Source: Cyclobacteriaceae bacterium | GTDB lineage: Bacteria; Bacteroidota; Bacteroidia; Cytophagales; Cyclobacteriaceae | Direction of reading: 5' to 3' | NCBI GenBank assembly: GCA_012033595.1 | Contig: JAAUQL010000043.1 | Span: forward strand, 1-44,138 | Length of the DNA: 44,138 bases | Shown here: positions 28,345-37,456 of the stretch, piece after piece | Numbering within the stretch: the stretch's first letter is position 1 | Layout of the letters: the number at the start of each line of letters is the position of its first letter | Notes under the pieces: generated by a model | Databases searched by the model: none | What the model saw: the letters and a program-made list of their open reading frames with translations, nothing else | What the model was told of the DNA's origin: nothing | Program-made: the position numbers and the translations under genes

Positions 28345-29874
28345 ATGAAAGCTTATTTGCCCTACTTTCCGATTGTATTTTTTATATTTTTTAGTTGTAA
28401 TCAAAAAAATCAGCAAAAACCCAACATCCTGTTGATCATGGCCGACGACTTGGGTTGGTCAGATATTGGCTGCTATGGCAGCGAAGTGTCCACGCCAAAT
28501 CTGGATCGGCTGGCCTCCAATGGCATACGCTTTACCCAAATGCACAATACTTCCAAGTGTTTTCCATCGCGAGCCACGTTGCTAACAGGCATTTATGCAC
28601 AACAAAATGGATATGCTCTAGGCTACAACCAACCGTTAAAGAACGCTGTGACCCTGGGCGAAGTGCTGCAAAGCGCGGGTTACCGAACTTTATGGTCGGG
28701 CAAACATCATGGAGTAGAAACGCCGGTCGACCGGGGATTTGACCACTACTACGGACTTCGCGAAGGCGCCAGCAACCACTTTAATCCTGGTCCGCAGCGC
28801 GAAGGCGAAGTAGTACCGGCGCAAAAAAGGCCAGATCGCCCATTCTTTATCGACCACCAGCTATTCCAGCCGTATTCACCGCCCAAAGATTTTTATACCA
28901 CGGATTATTTTACAAAGTATGCACTGGAATGGCTCGATAAGTACAAAGAAGATGATAAACCATTCTTTCTATACATGGCTTATACCGCCCCTCACGATCC
29001 GCTCATGGCCTGGCCTGCGGATATCGATAAGTACAAAGGAGTTTACGACGAGGGTTATACGGCCATCAGAGCCAGACGATACGCGAAACAAAAAGAGCTA
29101 GGATTGACCAATGACAGCTATATTTTATCAGAAGAAAGCTACGACCCATGGGATTTGATGAGCGATTCGCTCAAAAGGGTAGAAAGCCTGAAAATGACTG
29201 TGTATGCTGCTATGATAGACCGGATGGATCAGAAAATTGGCGAGATACTGGACAAAATCGAGGCGATGGGCAAGCTGGAAAATACACTGGTGCTCTTCGT
29301 GTCAGATAATGGCAGCTCAGCAGAGGTGGTAAACATAGCAGGAGACGGCCAAATCGGCACCCTGGGGCAGTGGACTTCGCTCGGAAAAAACTGGGCCAAT
29401 GTCAGCAATACTCCATTCCGCTATTATAAAAACTATTCTTTCGAAGGGGGCATTTGCACCCCCATGATCGCCTATTGGCCAACTGGCATTGGAGCCAAAA
29501 ATGCCATCAGTCGATTTCCTGCCCATTTTATCGATATCATGCCGACCCTGGCCGAAATCGCTGGGGCAGATTATCCATCGACTCACCTGGGTCAAAAGAT
29601 AGTACCGATGCAAGGCATGAGTCTGCTGCCTATCTTGAAAGGGGAGAAGCTCGAAAGAGAAAAGCCACTCTATTGGCAGTGGCAAAAAGGCAAGGCAGTT
29701 CGCGATGGAAAATGGAAAATAGTGGCTCATGGCGAACATGCTGAATGGGAATTGTACAACATGGACAATGATGCTACCGAAACTGAAAACCTGGCGTCAA
29801 GCCATCCCGAAATAGTGCTGAAAATGAATGAGCTGTTTGTACAGTGGGAAAAGGAAAATGAGCAATGGAACTAA
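28345..29874 (+). CDS. Type I (formylglycine-dependent) sulfatase lipoprotein
   Basis: Removes sulfate esters, most likely from a sulfated polysaccharide, outside the cytoplasm. The start at ATG 28345 gives a lipoprotein signal, MKAYLPYFPIVFFIFFSC; the longer frame from 28252 lacks one. The calcium-binding aspartates are Asp34 and Asp35 (ILLIMADDLGWSDIGCYGS). The S1 sulfatase signature is KCFPSRATLLTG, with Cys72 as the residue converted to formylglycine and Arg76 completing CxPSR. Further motifs are TLWSGKHHGV and LVLFVSDNGSSAEVVN, the latter holding the metal-binding DN pair. The length of 509 residues is typical. No formylglycine-generating enzyme or anaerobic sulfatase maturase lies in the window. 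The next gene overlaps its last 10 bases. Confidence 0.94.
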   Translation: MKAYLPYFPIVFFIFFSCNQKNQQKPNILLIMADDLGWSDIGCYGSEVSTPNLDRLASNGIRFTQMHNTSKCFPSRATLLTGIYAQQNGYALGYNQPLKNAVTLGEVLQSAGYRTLWSGKHHGVETPVDRGFDHYYGLREGASNHFNPGPQREGEVVPAQKRPDRPFFIDHQLFQPYSPPKDFYTTDYFTKYALEWLDKYKEDDKPFFLYMAYTAPHDPLMAWPADIDKYKGVYDEGYTAIRARRYAKQKELGLTNDSYILSEESYDPWDLMSDSLKRVESLKMTVYAAMIDRMDQKIGEILDKIEAMGKLENTLVLFVSDNGSSAEVVNIAGDGQIGTLGQWTSLGKNWANVSNTPFRYYKNYSFEGGICTPMIAYWPTGIGAKNAISRFPAHFIDIMPTLAEIAGADYPSTHLGQKIVPMQGMSLLPILKGEKLEREKPLYWQWQKGKAVRDGKWKIVAHGEHAEWELYNMDNDATETENLASSHPEIVLKMNELFVQWEKENEQWN

Positions 29875-30383
29875 TCCAGGGCAGGCTGATCCTCAGACCC
29901 ATCAGGTATGACGACAAGGAAAGCTTGGCCAAATTGGCCAACAACAAAAAAATCTGGCTGTCGCTTCGCGATACCTTTCCCTTGCCGTATCGCATTGCCG
30001 ATGCCGAAAATTTTATAGAAATGACTAAGAATTTCGGCTCTTGGCGTGTGTTTGCCATTACCTATGACTATGAATTTTGTGGTGTTATTAGCCTCATTTT
30101 GCAACATGATGTCTATTGCAAAAGTGCCGAAATTGGATATTGGCTTGGCGAATCATATTGGAACAAGGGCATAGCGAGCACCGCAGTAAGCCTGCTCACC
30201 ACATATGGCTTTGAAGACCTGGCATTGGAACGAATATTTGCCGCTGTCTTTTCGGGAAATCAAGCTTCGATACGTGTGTTGGAAAAGTGCGCTTTTCGTC
30301 AGGAAGGCTTGTTCAGAAAAGCTGTTTTCAAAAACAATGTATTATTGGATGAGCTCAGGTTTGCCAGGTTAAAAGGAGAATGA
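29865..30383 (+). CDS. GNAT-family N-acetyltransferase (RimJ/RimL-like)
   Basis: Acetyl-CoA-dependent acyltransferase of 172 residues. The fold is visible from LIQGRLILRPIRYDDKESLA at the start. The CoA-binding strand and loop follow (SAEIGYWLGESYWNKGIAST, with the Q/RxxGxG/A-like NKGIAS), then ERIFAAVFSGNQASIRVLEK and CAFRQEGLFRKAVFKNNVLL. These are typical of the RimJ/RimL ribosomal-protein or small-molecule acetylating group (Acetyltransf_3). The start codon is inside the sulfatase gene (10-base overlap), so expression is coupled. Its substrate and relation to the sulfatase are unknown; overlapping gene order alone does not show a shared pathway. Confidence 0.88.
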   Translation: MELIQGRLILRPIRYDDKESLAKLANNKKIWLSLRDTFPLPYRIADAENFIEMTKNFGSWRVFAITYDYEFCGVISLILQHDVYCKSAEIGYWLGESYWNKGIASTAVSLLTTYGFEDLALERIFAAVFSGNQASIRVLEKCAFRQEGLFRKAVFKNNVLLDELRFARLKGE

Positions 30384-30484
30384 ATGCAGCCTTGGACTGC
30401 TTGACCATAAAAGGGCTAAAAGGGCTACCATTACTTTAATTTGGCTCTGGTAAAAATTGGTAAAGAAAATAATACCTTACTTTT

Positions 30485-30492
30485 TATTTTTG
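30485..30492 (+). promoter_or_regulatory. Candidate -7 element (TATTTTTG) for rnhB
   Basis: Exact match to TAnnTTTG, 26 bases before the ATG at 30518. A TTG at 30457-30459 could be the -33 element, but the spacing (25 bases) is longer than usual. Confidence 0.4.
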
Positions 30493-30517
30493 TACATCAT
30501 TTTTTGAATCGGGATTT

Positions 30518-31114
30518 ATGCTATTATCGAGCTATACTACCAATAAAATAGAAGCAGGATGTGATGAAGTGGGGCGGGGGTGTCTGGCCGGTCCTGTGGT
30601 GGCGGCTGCGGTGATATTGCCTTACGGTTACTCCCATCACTTATTAAACGACTCAAAGCAACTTAATAAAAGGAAAAGGGATGGTGTGAAAAATGATATT
30701 CTTAATGATGCCATAGCCTGGGCCATTGCCGAAATCAGTCATGCGGAGGTGGATAAAATCAACGTGCTGCAGGCGTCATTCCTGGGTATGCACCGTGCCC
30801 TCGACCAACTAACGGTAGTGCCTGAGCTGATATTAGTAGATGGAAACAGATTTAAAAATTACCGATCCATTCCGCATCAGTGCATTGTGAAAGGAGACGG
30901 CAAGTATATGAGCATTGCAGCCGCCTCAGTATTGGCAAAAATTTATAGAGATGAATTGATGGAAAAATTATCCTTTTCCCATCCGGAGTACAGATGGGAA
31001 AAGAATGTGGGCTACCCAACCCTGGAGCACCGGGCAGCAATCATAAAATACGGCATTACGCCATACCATCGCAGGTCGTTTAGGCTGCTGCCCGACCAGC
31101 TAAGCCTCTTCTGA
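30518..31114 (+). CDS. rnhB: Ribonuclease HII
   Basis: Cuts the RNA strand of RNA/DNA hybrids and starts removal of single ribonucleotides from DNA. All catalytic acids are present: Asp16 and Glu17 in [20 protein letters not shown], Asp108 in LILVDGNRF, and Asp127 in [20 protein letters not shown]. The tyrosine-containing ending [20 protein letters not shown] and [10 protein letters not shown] matches the family. The 198-residue length is normal. Its last 15 bases overlap the 3' end of recA on the opposite strand, and no terminator lies between the two genes. Confidence 0.96.
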   Translation: MLLSSYTTNKIEAGCDEVGRGCLAGPVVAAAVILPYGYSHHLLNDSKQLNKRKRDGVKNDILNDAIAWAIAEISHAEVDKINVLQASFLGMHRALDQLTVVPELILVDGNRFKNYRSIPHQCIVKGDGKYMSIAAASVLAKIYRDELMEKLSFSHPEYRWEKNVGYPTLEHRAAIIKYGITPYHRRSFRLLPDQLSLF

Positions 31115-32140
31115 TGCTACGGGGCTTTTTGCGGCTTTGACCACTACCGGATTAATTTTCTCTTTAATTTTCTTCTCTAATTCCTCCATCAATTCGGGAT
31201 TGTCTTCTATCAGTACTTTTACGGTGTCTCTGCCCTGGCCGAGTTTGTTGCCATCGTAAGAAAACCATGAACCCGACTTCTGTATGATTTCCAGTTCCAC
31301 GCCTATATCTAGTATTTCACCGCTTTTGGAAATACCCAAGCCATACATAATGTCAAACTCAACCACTTTAAAGGGTGGAGCCACCTTGTTTTTTACAACT
31401 TTCACCCTGGTCCTGTTGCCCAGGATGTTATCCGAACTCTCTTTGATTTGCCCGATCCGGCGAATATCCAACCTGACCGAAGCGTAAAATTTGAGGGCAT
31501 TTCCACCGGTCGTGGTCTCGGGATTGCCAAACATCACGCCTATTTTTTCCCTCAATTGGTTAATGAATATACATGAGCAACCCGTCTTGTTGATGGTACC
31601 TGTCAGCTTTCTGAGCGCCTGTGACATCAGTCTGGCCTGGAGGCCCATTTTGCTGTCGCCCATTTCCCCTTCCAATTCTGCCTTGGGCACCAAAGCAGCT
31701 ACAGAGTCGATCACTATGATGTCGATAGCGCCTGAGCGGATCAGATGTTCGGCTATTTCCAGCGCCTGCTCACCATTGTCGGGTTGAGATATCAACAGAT
31801 TTTCTATATCTATGCCCAATTTCTCTGCGTAGGTTTTGTCAAAGGCATGCTCAGCATCTATGAAGGCTGCCAGGCCTCCTTTTTTTTGTGCTTCGGCAAT
31901 GCAGTGCATGGCCAGTGTGGTTTTACCGCTCGATTCCGGGCCGTACACTTCTATCACCCTGCCACGGGGTATGCCGCCGATGCCAAGTGCTATATCGAGC
32001 CCCAGCGAACCTGTGGAAATGGCTGGTACATCGATGACACGTTCATCGCTGAGTTTCATCACGGTTCCTTTTCCATATGTTTTGTCAAGCTTATCCAGCG
32101 TAAGCTGTAGGGCTTTTAGTTTTTCTTTATTGTCGCTCAT
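31100..32140 (-). CDS. recA: Recombinase A
   Basis: Forms ATP-dependent filaments on single-stranded DNA for homologous recombination and activates the SOS response where present. Walker A is GPESSGKT at residues 67-74, and Walker B lies in [20 protein letters not shown]. The loop L1 region ([20 protein letters not shown]) and L2 ([20 protein letters not shown]) are intact. At 346 residues it has the normal length with a charged tail ([19 protein letters not shown]). There is no intein, and neither recX nor cinA is adjacent. I see no LexA-box-like dyad in the 250 bp upstream, but a Bacteroidota-specific site could be missed. Confidence 0.98.
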   Translation of the reverse strand: MSDNKEKLKALQLTLDKLDKTYGKGTVMKLSDERVIDVPAISTGSLGLDIALGIGGIPRGRVIEVYGPESSGKTTLAMHCIAEAQKKGGLAAFIDAEHAFDKTYAEKLGIDIENLLISQPDNGEQALEIAEHLIRSGAIDIIVIDSVAALVPKAELEGEMGDSKMGLQARLMSQALRKLTGTINKTGCSCIFINQLREKIGVMFGNPETTTGGNALKFYASVRLDIRRIGQIKESSDNILGNRTRVKVVKNKVAPPFKVVEFDIMYGLGISKSGEILDIGVELEIIQKSGSWFSYDGNKLGQGRDTVKVLIEDNPELMEELEKKIKEKINPVVVKAAKSPVASEEA

Positions 32141-32389
32141 TTAAAGGTATTTTTTATATTTACGGGATGTGAAAATAAGACTTCGTCGGTCAATATCAAA
32201 GAGGGTGATTTAAGAAATCGGAAATGGCCTGCCTGCCGGGTTTAACATCGTACAAACATGTTGTTCAAGATAAAGGCCTTATGGAAAAACTTCTTAATCA
32301 TTAAATTTTCCCGTTTTCAAGCTCAACCCATCCTGCGAAATGTTCAGGAAAAGCAAGAGACGTAAATTGAACGATCACAATCAAAAAAA

Positions 32390-33424
32390 ATGCCCATGCT
32401 TAAAAAACTTTTTTTAGCGCTAACCTTCATTTTTATAGCTTTTGTTGCTTTCAACTATGAACTGGTGCTATATGGTTTGGGTCAGGCTCGCGGGCAAATG
32501 CACATTTTGATGAATACGCGTACAATAGCCGAAACGCTGGCAGACCCCAACTTCCCCGACTCGCTCAAAACAAACCTGAGGCTGGTAACAGAAATAAAAA
32601 ACTTTGCCTTTGACTCACTGGGCATCAGGTATTCCACAAACTATTCAAACGTTTATGACCAGCAAGGTAAAGAGCTCATGTTTGTCGTCACAGCCTGCGA
32701 GCCGTTTATGCTGGCTGCAAAAGAATGGCATTTCCCCTTGCTGGGCACCTTTTCGTATAAGGGCTTTTTTGATCAGGAAAAGGCCATTGAACTGGCAAAA
32801 GCTTTGAAAAATAAAGGGTTGGACACCAATGTCAGAACTGCCGGCGGCTGGTCTACTCTTGGCTGGTTCGAAGATCCCATATTATCCAACATGCTTGACG
32901 ATACCGAAGCAGGATTTGCCGAACTCATCATACATGAGCTTACCCATGGTACACTATTTGTAAAAGATAGCGTTAGATTTAATGAAAACCTTGCCACTTT
33001 TGTTGGCGTGAAAGGCACAGAGAGATATCTTGAAGCTAAATATGGGAAAGATAATAATGAAGTAAATCAATATAGGCAGCAATGGAAAGACCGCAACAAA
33101 CTGACAGAACACATATTGCATGGTGCACAATATTTAGATAGTTTGTATCAAAATATGGATCAGCATTTGCCTTACGAAGAAAAAATGGAAATGAAGAACA
33201 CCGCTATCAGCTTAATAATCAACAACATTGATACCTTGTCTTTGAGTGACAAGCAAAAGTATCTGGATTTTTACAGCAAGCATAAGCCAAACAATACTTT
33301 ATTCATGTCGTATTTGAGGTATAGAGGCGAATTTGCCTTGCTGGAAAAGCAGCTTGAGAAAAATTATAATGCAGACATAAAAGAAATGCTGGAAGATTAT
33401 AAACATACATACGCATCGCTTTAA
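32390..33424 (+). CDS. Putative zinc aminopeptidase (Aminopep, PF10023-type)
   Basis: Predicted membrane-anchored metallopeptidase of 344 residues. The N-terminus has one membrane helix (LFLALTFIFIAFVAF, residues 7-21) followed by the conserved LGQARGQMHIL. The family block TAGGWSTLGWFEDPILSNML precedes the zinc motif HELTH, with His182, Glu183 and His186 (AELIIHELTHGTLF). A third ligand is probably Glu199 in RFNENLATFVG. The C-terminal third is helical and charged. Start: ATG 32390 or 32396. The DUF3108 gene begins 12 bp after its stop, so they form one operon. Peptidase activity is inferred from the motif and the family name. Confidence 0.87.
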   Translation: MPMLKKLFLALTFIFIAFVAFNYELVLYGLGQARGQMHILMNTRTIAETLADPNFPDSLKTNLRLVTEIKNFAFDSLGIRYSTNYSNVYDQQGKELMFVVTACEPFMLAAKEWHFPLLGTFSYKGFFDQEKAIELAKALKNKGLDTNVRTAGGWSTLGWFEDPILSNMLDDTEAGFAELIIHELTHGTLFVKDSVRFNENLATFVGVKGTERYLEAKYGKDNNEVNQYRQQWKDRNKLTEHILHGAQYLDSLYQNMDQHLPYEEKMEMKNTAISLIINNIDTLSLSDKQKYLDFYSKHKPNNTLFMSYLRYRGEFALLEKQLEKNYNADIKEMLEDYKHTYASL

Positions 33425-33436
33425 GCTTCACAAAAA

Positions 33437-34251
33437 ATGACATCACATCATCCAGGTTTCTTTATAAAAATTTGCAAATGGGCTCTTTTAGTAATTATGC
33501 CTGTTTTTTTTGCCTTTGACAGCAAAGTCGCTCCATATCGTATCGTACATCAACAGTCGGTAAAGCAAGGGGAACAAATAGAATACCGGGTACACTATGG
33601 TTTTATCAATGCAGGAGAGGCGATTTTAAAAACCGATAAAAAACTACATCGCAAAAATAAAAGACCCTGCTACAAAATAGATATTTATGGCAAAACCACC
33701 GGTCTTTTCGATATGGTCACCACCGTGCGCGACAATTGGGGTACCTATCTGGACACTGCTGCATTTGTTCCCCACATGTTTTATCAGAGCATCAAAGAGG
33801 GCAACTATATGAAAAAGGAGGTCATTGAATTTGACCAGATCAATCATGTAGCAATGGTAAACAGAATCAACAAAAAGGATAGCACACTCATCAAAAAGGA
33901 CCGATTCAATATTCCGGCCAACGTACAGGATATCGTTAGTGGCTATTATTACATGCGCACATTTGACTACGACACTATGAAAAACAATCAAATATTCACA
34001 ATTAGTGGCTTTTTTGATGATACCACTTATCATGTGAAAGTAAAATTTTTGGGGAGGGAAAAGCTCAAAACCAAAGTGGGCACCTATAAAACCTTTATCA
34101 TTTCGCCTATCATGCCCAAAACTCGTTTTTCAGAGGTTCCGATCCGATTAAGGCGTGGATTTCCGATGACAAAAGACGAATACCCCTTAAGGTAAAAGCG
34201 GAACTTTTGATCGGTTCATTGGAAATAGATATAAAGTCCTATTCTGATTAA
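33437..34251 (+). CDS. DUF3108 secreted protein (one frameshift)
   Basis: Exported protein of the DUF3108 family, which has an uncharacterised beta-rich fold. The N-terminus has a membrane or signal segment (WALLVIMPVFFAFDSKVAPY). The family start EQIEYRVHYGFINAGEAIL is clear, followed by KTTGLFDMVTTVRDNWGTYL and YYYMRTFDYDTMKNNQIFTI. The uncorrected frame stops at 34195 after TKDEYPLR. Adding one T in the five-T run 34126-34130 gives FFRGSDPIKAWISDDKRRIP, the strongly conserved C-terminal block of the family, then LKVKAELLIGSLEIDIKSYS to the TAA at 34249-34251. The product has about 271 residues. It lies between the aminopeptidase-like gene and the two-component pair; a role in the envelope is likely, but the function is unknown. 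Confidence 0.85.
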
Positions 34252-34383
34252 TTCAATTATTACTCATAAATTAAGGTATTGTTATGATATTTATGCAAAC
34301 CCTTTTTAATGTTTAGATATAAAACTTAGTTCTTAATTTCGCATGGGTTAAGTATATTAAAACGTACAACACATCATTTTGAA

Positions 34384-35072
34384 ATGAGTAATAATACAAG
34401 CAAAAAAATCTTGGTAGTCGATGACGAGGTGGATATACTCGAATTGCTCAAATACAATCTAAAAAAAGAAGGCTACCTGGTAAAAACGGTGACCAATGGA
34501 ATAGATGCAGTAGAAACCGCCAAGGATTTAGTCCGGACCTGGTGCTGTTGGACATTATGATGCCGCATCAAGACGGCGTAGAAACATGCCGGCAGATACG
34601 TGAATTGCCTCAGATGGAAAATGCGTTTATCATCTTTCTCACGGCCAGATCCGAAGAGTATTCAGAAGTGGCCGCCTTTGATATCGGAGCAGATGACTAC
34701 ATCACCAAGCCGATAAAACCCCGCGCACTCATGAGCAGGATTGGCGCCATGTTTAGAAGGGGCGAAGTAAAAAATAGTGATAACAATATGATTGCAATGG
34801 GCGATCTTACCATAGATAAGACCAGTTACACCATATTGGTAAAAGACAAAAAAATCACCCTTCCAAAAAAAGAATTTCAACTTCTATACTTTTTGGCTCA
34901 AAATCCTGACAAGGTGTTTAGCCGCGACGACCTCCTGCAAAATATCTGGGGCACCGATGTATATGTACTCGCACGCACGGTAGATGTTCATATAAGAAAA
35001 GTCAGGGAAAAAATCGGAGAAGGATTTATCAGAACAGTAAAAGGTGTAGGCTATAAATTTGAAATGAATTAA
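34384..35072 (+). CDS. OmpR/PhoB-type response regulator (one frameshift)
   Basis: Two-component transcription factor with an N-terminal receiver and a C-terminal winged helix. The ATG at 34384 opens KKILVVDDEVDILELLKYNL, which contains the acidic pair Asp13 and Asp14. The frame then runs into a stop at about 34558. One T added to the TTT at 34527-34529 restores AKDFSPDLVLLDIMMPHQDG, with Asp57 as the phosphorylation site. The receiver ends in GADDYITKPIKPRALMSRIG, carrying the conserved lysine. The DNA-binding domain has TLPKKEFQLLYFLAQNPDKV and ARTVDVHIRKVREKIGEGFI. The product has 229 residues. The histidine kinase gene begins 8 bp later. PhoB/PhoP-like control of phosphate or envelope genes is possible, but no target is visible. 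Confidence 0.92.
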
Positions 35073-35080
35073 ATTGCCGC

Positions 35081-36141
35081 ATGCTTTCAAGTTCGAGAAG
35101 TGTGGCGCTGCTCATAGCCGCATCGGTTTCTATCATCACTACTTCTTTTTTGTCCCTGGTCAATGGCGTGCCCATTGGCGGGCTTGTGGTGGTACTTGTA
35201 CTGGCATTTTCATCCACCTATATTCTTACCTACTTCACGGTCGATGTATTTATTTTTGGCCAGATAGAAAAAATCAATGAGCGGCTCACCAAGCTCAAAG
35301 GAAAGGACTTTTCCTTTATCGAAGATGGCAACAAGCAGATAAAGGTAAACCCGCTCATTAGAATAAATCAGGAAATACTTACCTATGCCGAGGCCAAACA
35401 AAGCGAAATAGATCAACTCAAAAAAGCCGAAAGCTTTCGACGCGAGTTTATTGCAGATGTCTCTCATGAATTGAAAACACCAATATTTGCTGCCCAGGGA
35501 TTTGTGCATACCCTCCTCGATGGGGCGGTAAAAGATAAAAATGTGAGGAACAAGTTTTTGAAAAAAGCAGCCAAAAGCCTCGATGGCCTCGACAGGCTCG
35601 TTCAGGATCTGCTTACCATTCGCAGGTTGAAACCGGCGTGATAAAAATGGAGATGGAAAACTTCAACATCAATGTGCTTATTCAGGAAGTATTTGATCAA
35701 TTTGACAGCAAAGCAGAAAAGAAGGATATTGAGCTGAAATTTGCAGATGATTGCCCGGCCGATTTATATGTCTATGCCGATCGGCACAAGATTTTTCAGG
35801 TTGTGCTCAACCTGGTGTCTAACTCCATCAAATATCGTAAAGATATCCATACCTTTATCATAGCCAATCTGGTAGAAGAAGAAAAGAATGTGGAAATCAC
35901 TATCAGAGACAATGGCATCGGAATACCCGAAGAGCATATCCACAGGATTTTTGAGCGATTTTACAGAATCGATAAAAGCAGATCCCGCGAAAAGGGGGGT
36001 ACCGGTCTGGGCTTGTCCATTGTTAAACACATTCTTGAGGCGCACCATAGCCACATCACCGTCAAGAGCAAACTGCATGAAGGGGCCCAGTTTAAATTTA
36101 AATTGAAAAAAGGCCAGGCCTACAACTGGGTCAAGGACTGA
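35081..36141 (+). CDS. PhoR-like sensor histidine kinase (one frameshift)
   Basis: Membrane kinase for the response regulator encoded immediately upstream. Two hydrophobic helices lie at about residues 8-24 and 32-56, with almost no periplasmic loop. A HAMP-like linker (INERLTKLKGKDFSFI) follows, then the phosphorylated His129 in EFIADVSHELKTPIFAAQGF. The first frame ends TIRRLKPA at 35641. Adding one T to the pair 35619-35620 gives DLLTISQVETGVIKMEMENF and joins it to the ATPase domain. That domain contains VVLNLVSNSIKYR (N box), RDNGIGIPEEHIHRIFERFY (G1 and F boxes) and GGTGLGLSIVKHILEAHH (G2). The corrected length is 353 residues. The short input region suggests membrane or partner-protein sensing, as in PhoR-type enzymes. 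Confidence 0.92.
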
Positions 36142-36167
36142 TCAGTTGGTTCTGCAGCAATCATTTT

Positions 36168-36187
36168 TTTTTGCAGCAATGCAAAAA
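36168..36187. other. Hairpin with GCAA tetraloop after the kinase gene
   Basis: TTTTTGCA-GCAA-TGCAAAAA is a perfect 8-base stem with a GNRA-type loop, 26 bp past the kinase stop. No T-tract follows on the plus strand, so simple intrinsic termination is unlikely. It may stabilise the mRNA end. Confidence 0.35.
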
Positions 36188-36423
36188 GACGGAGACTGTT
36201 AAAAGCAGTTTGAAAACCCATACTTTACGGCAAATCTATAAACGCAGCCGGCAAAGGGCATAGCCACCAAGCAAATACTAAAAATGAAATACCAGTGGAC
36301 TCAGTCCTTAGACCATAGTACCTTAACCCATAGGCATGGCTTGCTTCACGCCAAACAGGCAGATACAGCATGCACCAGGCTGCTTCTTTGTAACCTTTGC
36401 CGGCATACGTCGTATTGGTGTTT

Positions 36424-37314
36424 ATGTGGAAAAAAGGTATGCTAATAGGATTGGTTTGCATCGCAAATCTGGAGCTCATCGCTCAGTTTAACAATTCGTA
36501 TACCGTGTCCGACAATCAGGAATTTGATAAAATAAAATTTTCACTGAACGCAACCAACGGACAGTGCTTCATAGAAGCAGGTGACGAAAGTGGTATTTTA
36601 AATATTCATAGCAATTCACCCACCGAAGCTCAACCGCTGTTTAAAGAAGACATCAGCAACCGAACCAAAGAAGTAAAAGTAAAGCTCAACGAAGACCAAA
36701 ACTCGCTCCTCTCTTCTTCTATCTCCAAGAGGCTTTTCAGTTCTCAGGCAGTCGAAGAATATACCTGGAAGGTCTATCTCTCAAAACTAAAGCCAATGGA
36801 TCTGGATCTTACCTATGCTATTGGCGATACCTATATCGACTTATCTGATTTGCCAATTGAGCGATTGAAAATGCGTACTGGCACGGCCAATGTGAGGGTC
36901 AATTACAAAAATGGATTGGGCAACCGCCTGGCGATGGATACTTTTATGATTAAAGTGGACATGGGTACGATGACTGCAAAAAACCTGCATTTATCCAATG
37001 CGAAAAACATCATTGCCAATGTAGGATTTGGCAAGGTGAAAATGGATTTTGAAGATGCCAAAATACTGGGTACAGAGGTGATGGCTACCGTAGGCGCAGG
37101 CAGTCTGGAGGTTTTGCTCCCCGGAGGGTCAATACCCGTGCGCATCAATGTAAATGATTCTCCGCTTTGCAGGGTCAAAATCCCGGAGGGCTTTGTCAAA
37201 TCTTCAGATAATGTGTTTTTGAGTGCAAATTATACTAATGGACAGGTCAACTACATCAATTTCAGTGTGGATGTGGCGGTAGGCAATGTCATTTTTAAAG
37301 ATTCAAATCAATAA
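36424..37314 (+). CDS. Secreted toast-rack/LiaF-DUF4097-like beta-strand repeat protein
   Basis: Exported protein of 296 residues. I start at ATG 36424, which gives a signal peptide (MWKKGMLIGLVCIANLELIA, cleavage near AQ-FNN). The second half is made of regular short strands with small-residue turns: TYIDLSDLPIERLKMRTGTA, NLHLSNAKNIIANVGFGKVK and EVMATVGAGSLEVLLPGGSI. This pattern is typical of the DUF4097/LiaF C-terminal 'toast-rack' beta-solenoid found in many Bacteroidota proteins. I see no catalytic residues. It precedes the ABC exporter by about 140 bp with a weak terminator in between, so co-regulation is not assured. The family assignment is tentative and the function is unknown. Confidence 0.65.
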   Translation: MWKKGMLIGLVCIANLELIAQFNNSYTVSDNQEFDKIKFSLNATNGQCFIEAGDESGILNIHSNSPTEAQPLFKEDISNRTKEVKVKLNEDQNSLLSSSISKRLFSSQAVEEYTWKVYLSKLKPMDLDLTYAIGDTYIDLSDLPIERLKMRTGTANVRVNYKNGLGNRLAMDTFMIKVDMGTMTAKNLHLSNAKNIIANVGFGKVKMDFEDAKILGTEVMATVGAGSLEVLLPGGSIPVRINVNDSPLCRVKIPEGFVKSSDNVFLSANYTNGQVNYINFSVDVAVGNVIFKDSNQ

Positions 37315-37368
37315 AAGTAGAAGATATCAGCTAATGATATCCCCCCCGGAATTTAAAGTGATTGGCAG

Positions 37369-37394
37369 ACAAAAAGCCCGCGTTGCTTTTTTTT
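37369..37394 (+). terminator. Weak hairpin terminator before the ABC exporter
   Basis: Arms AAAAAGC (37371-37377) and GCTTTTT (37385-37391) with a 7-base loop, ending in a longer T-tract. The stem is short and AT-rich, so termination may be partial. Confidence 0.45.
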
Positions 37395-37411
37395 AAAACT
37401 GTTTATTTTTG
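37383..37411 (+). promoter_or_regulatory. Candidate promoter for the ABC exporter operon
   Basis: TATTTTTG at 37404-37411 matches TAnnTTTG. TTG at 37383-37385 is 18 bases upstream, close to the expected -33 spacing. It overlaps the weak terminator's right arm. Transcription would start near 37418, upstream of both possible TTG start codons (37433 and 37457). Confidence 0.5.
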
Positions 37412-37456
37412 ATTATTTAGCATAAATTTTTTTTGCCATCTCCAAACCCACTTATT

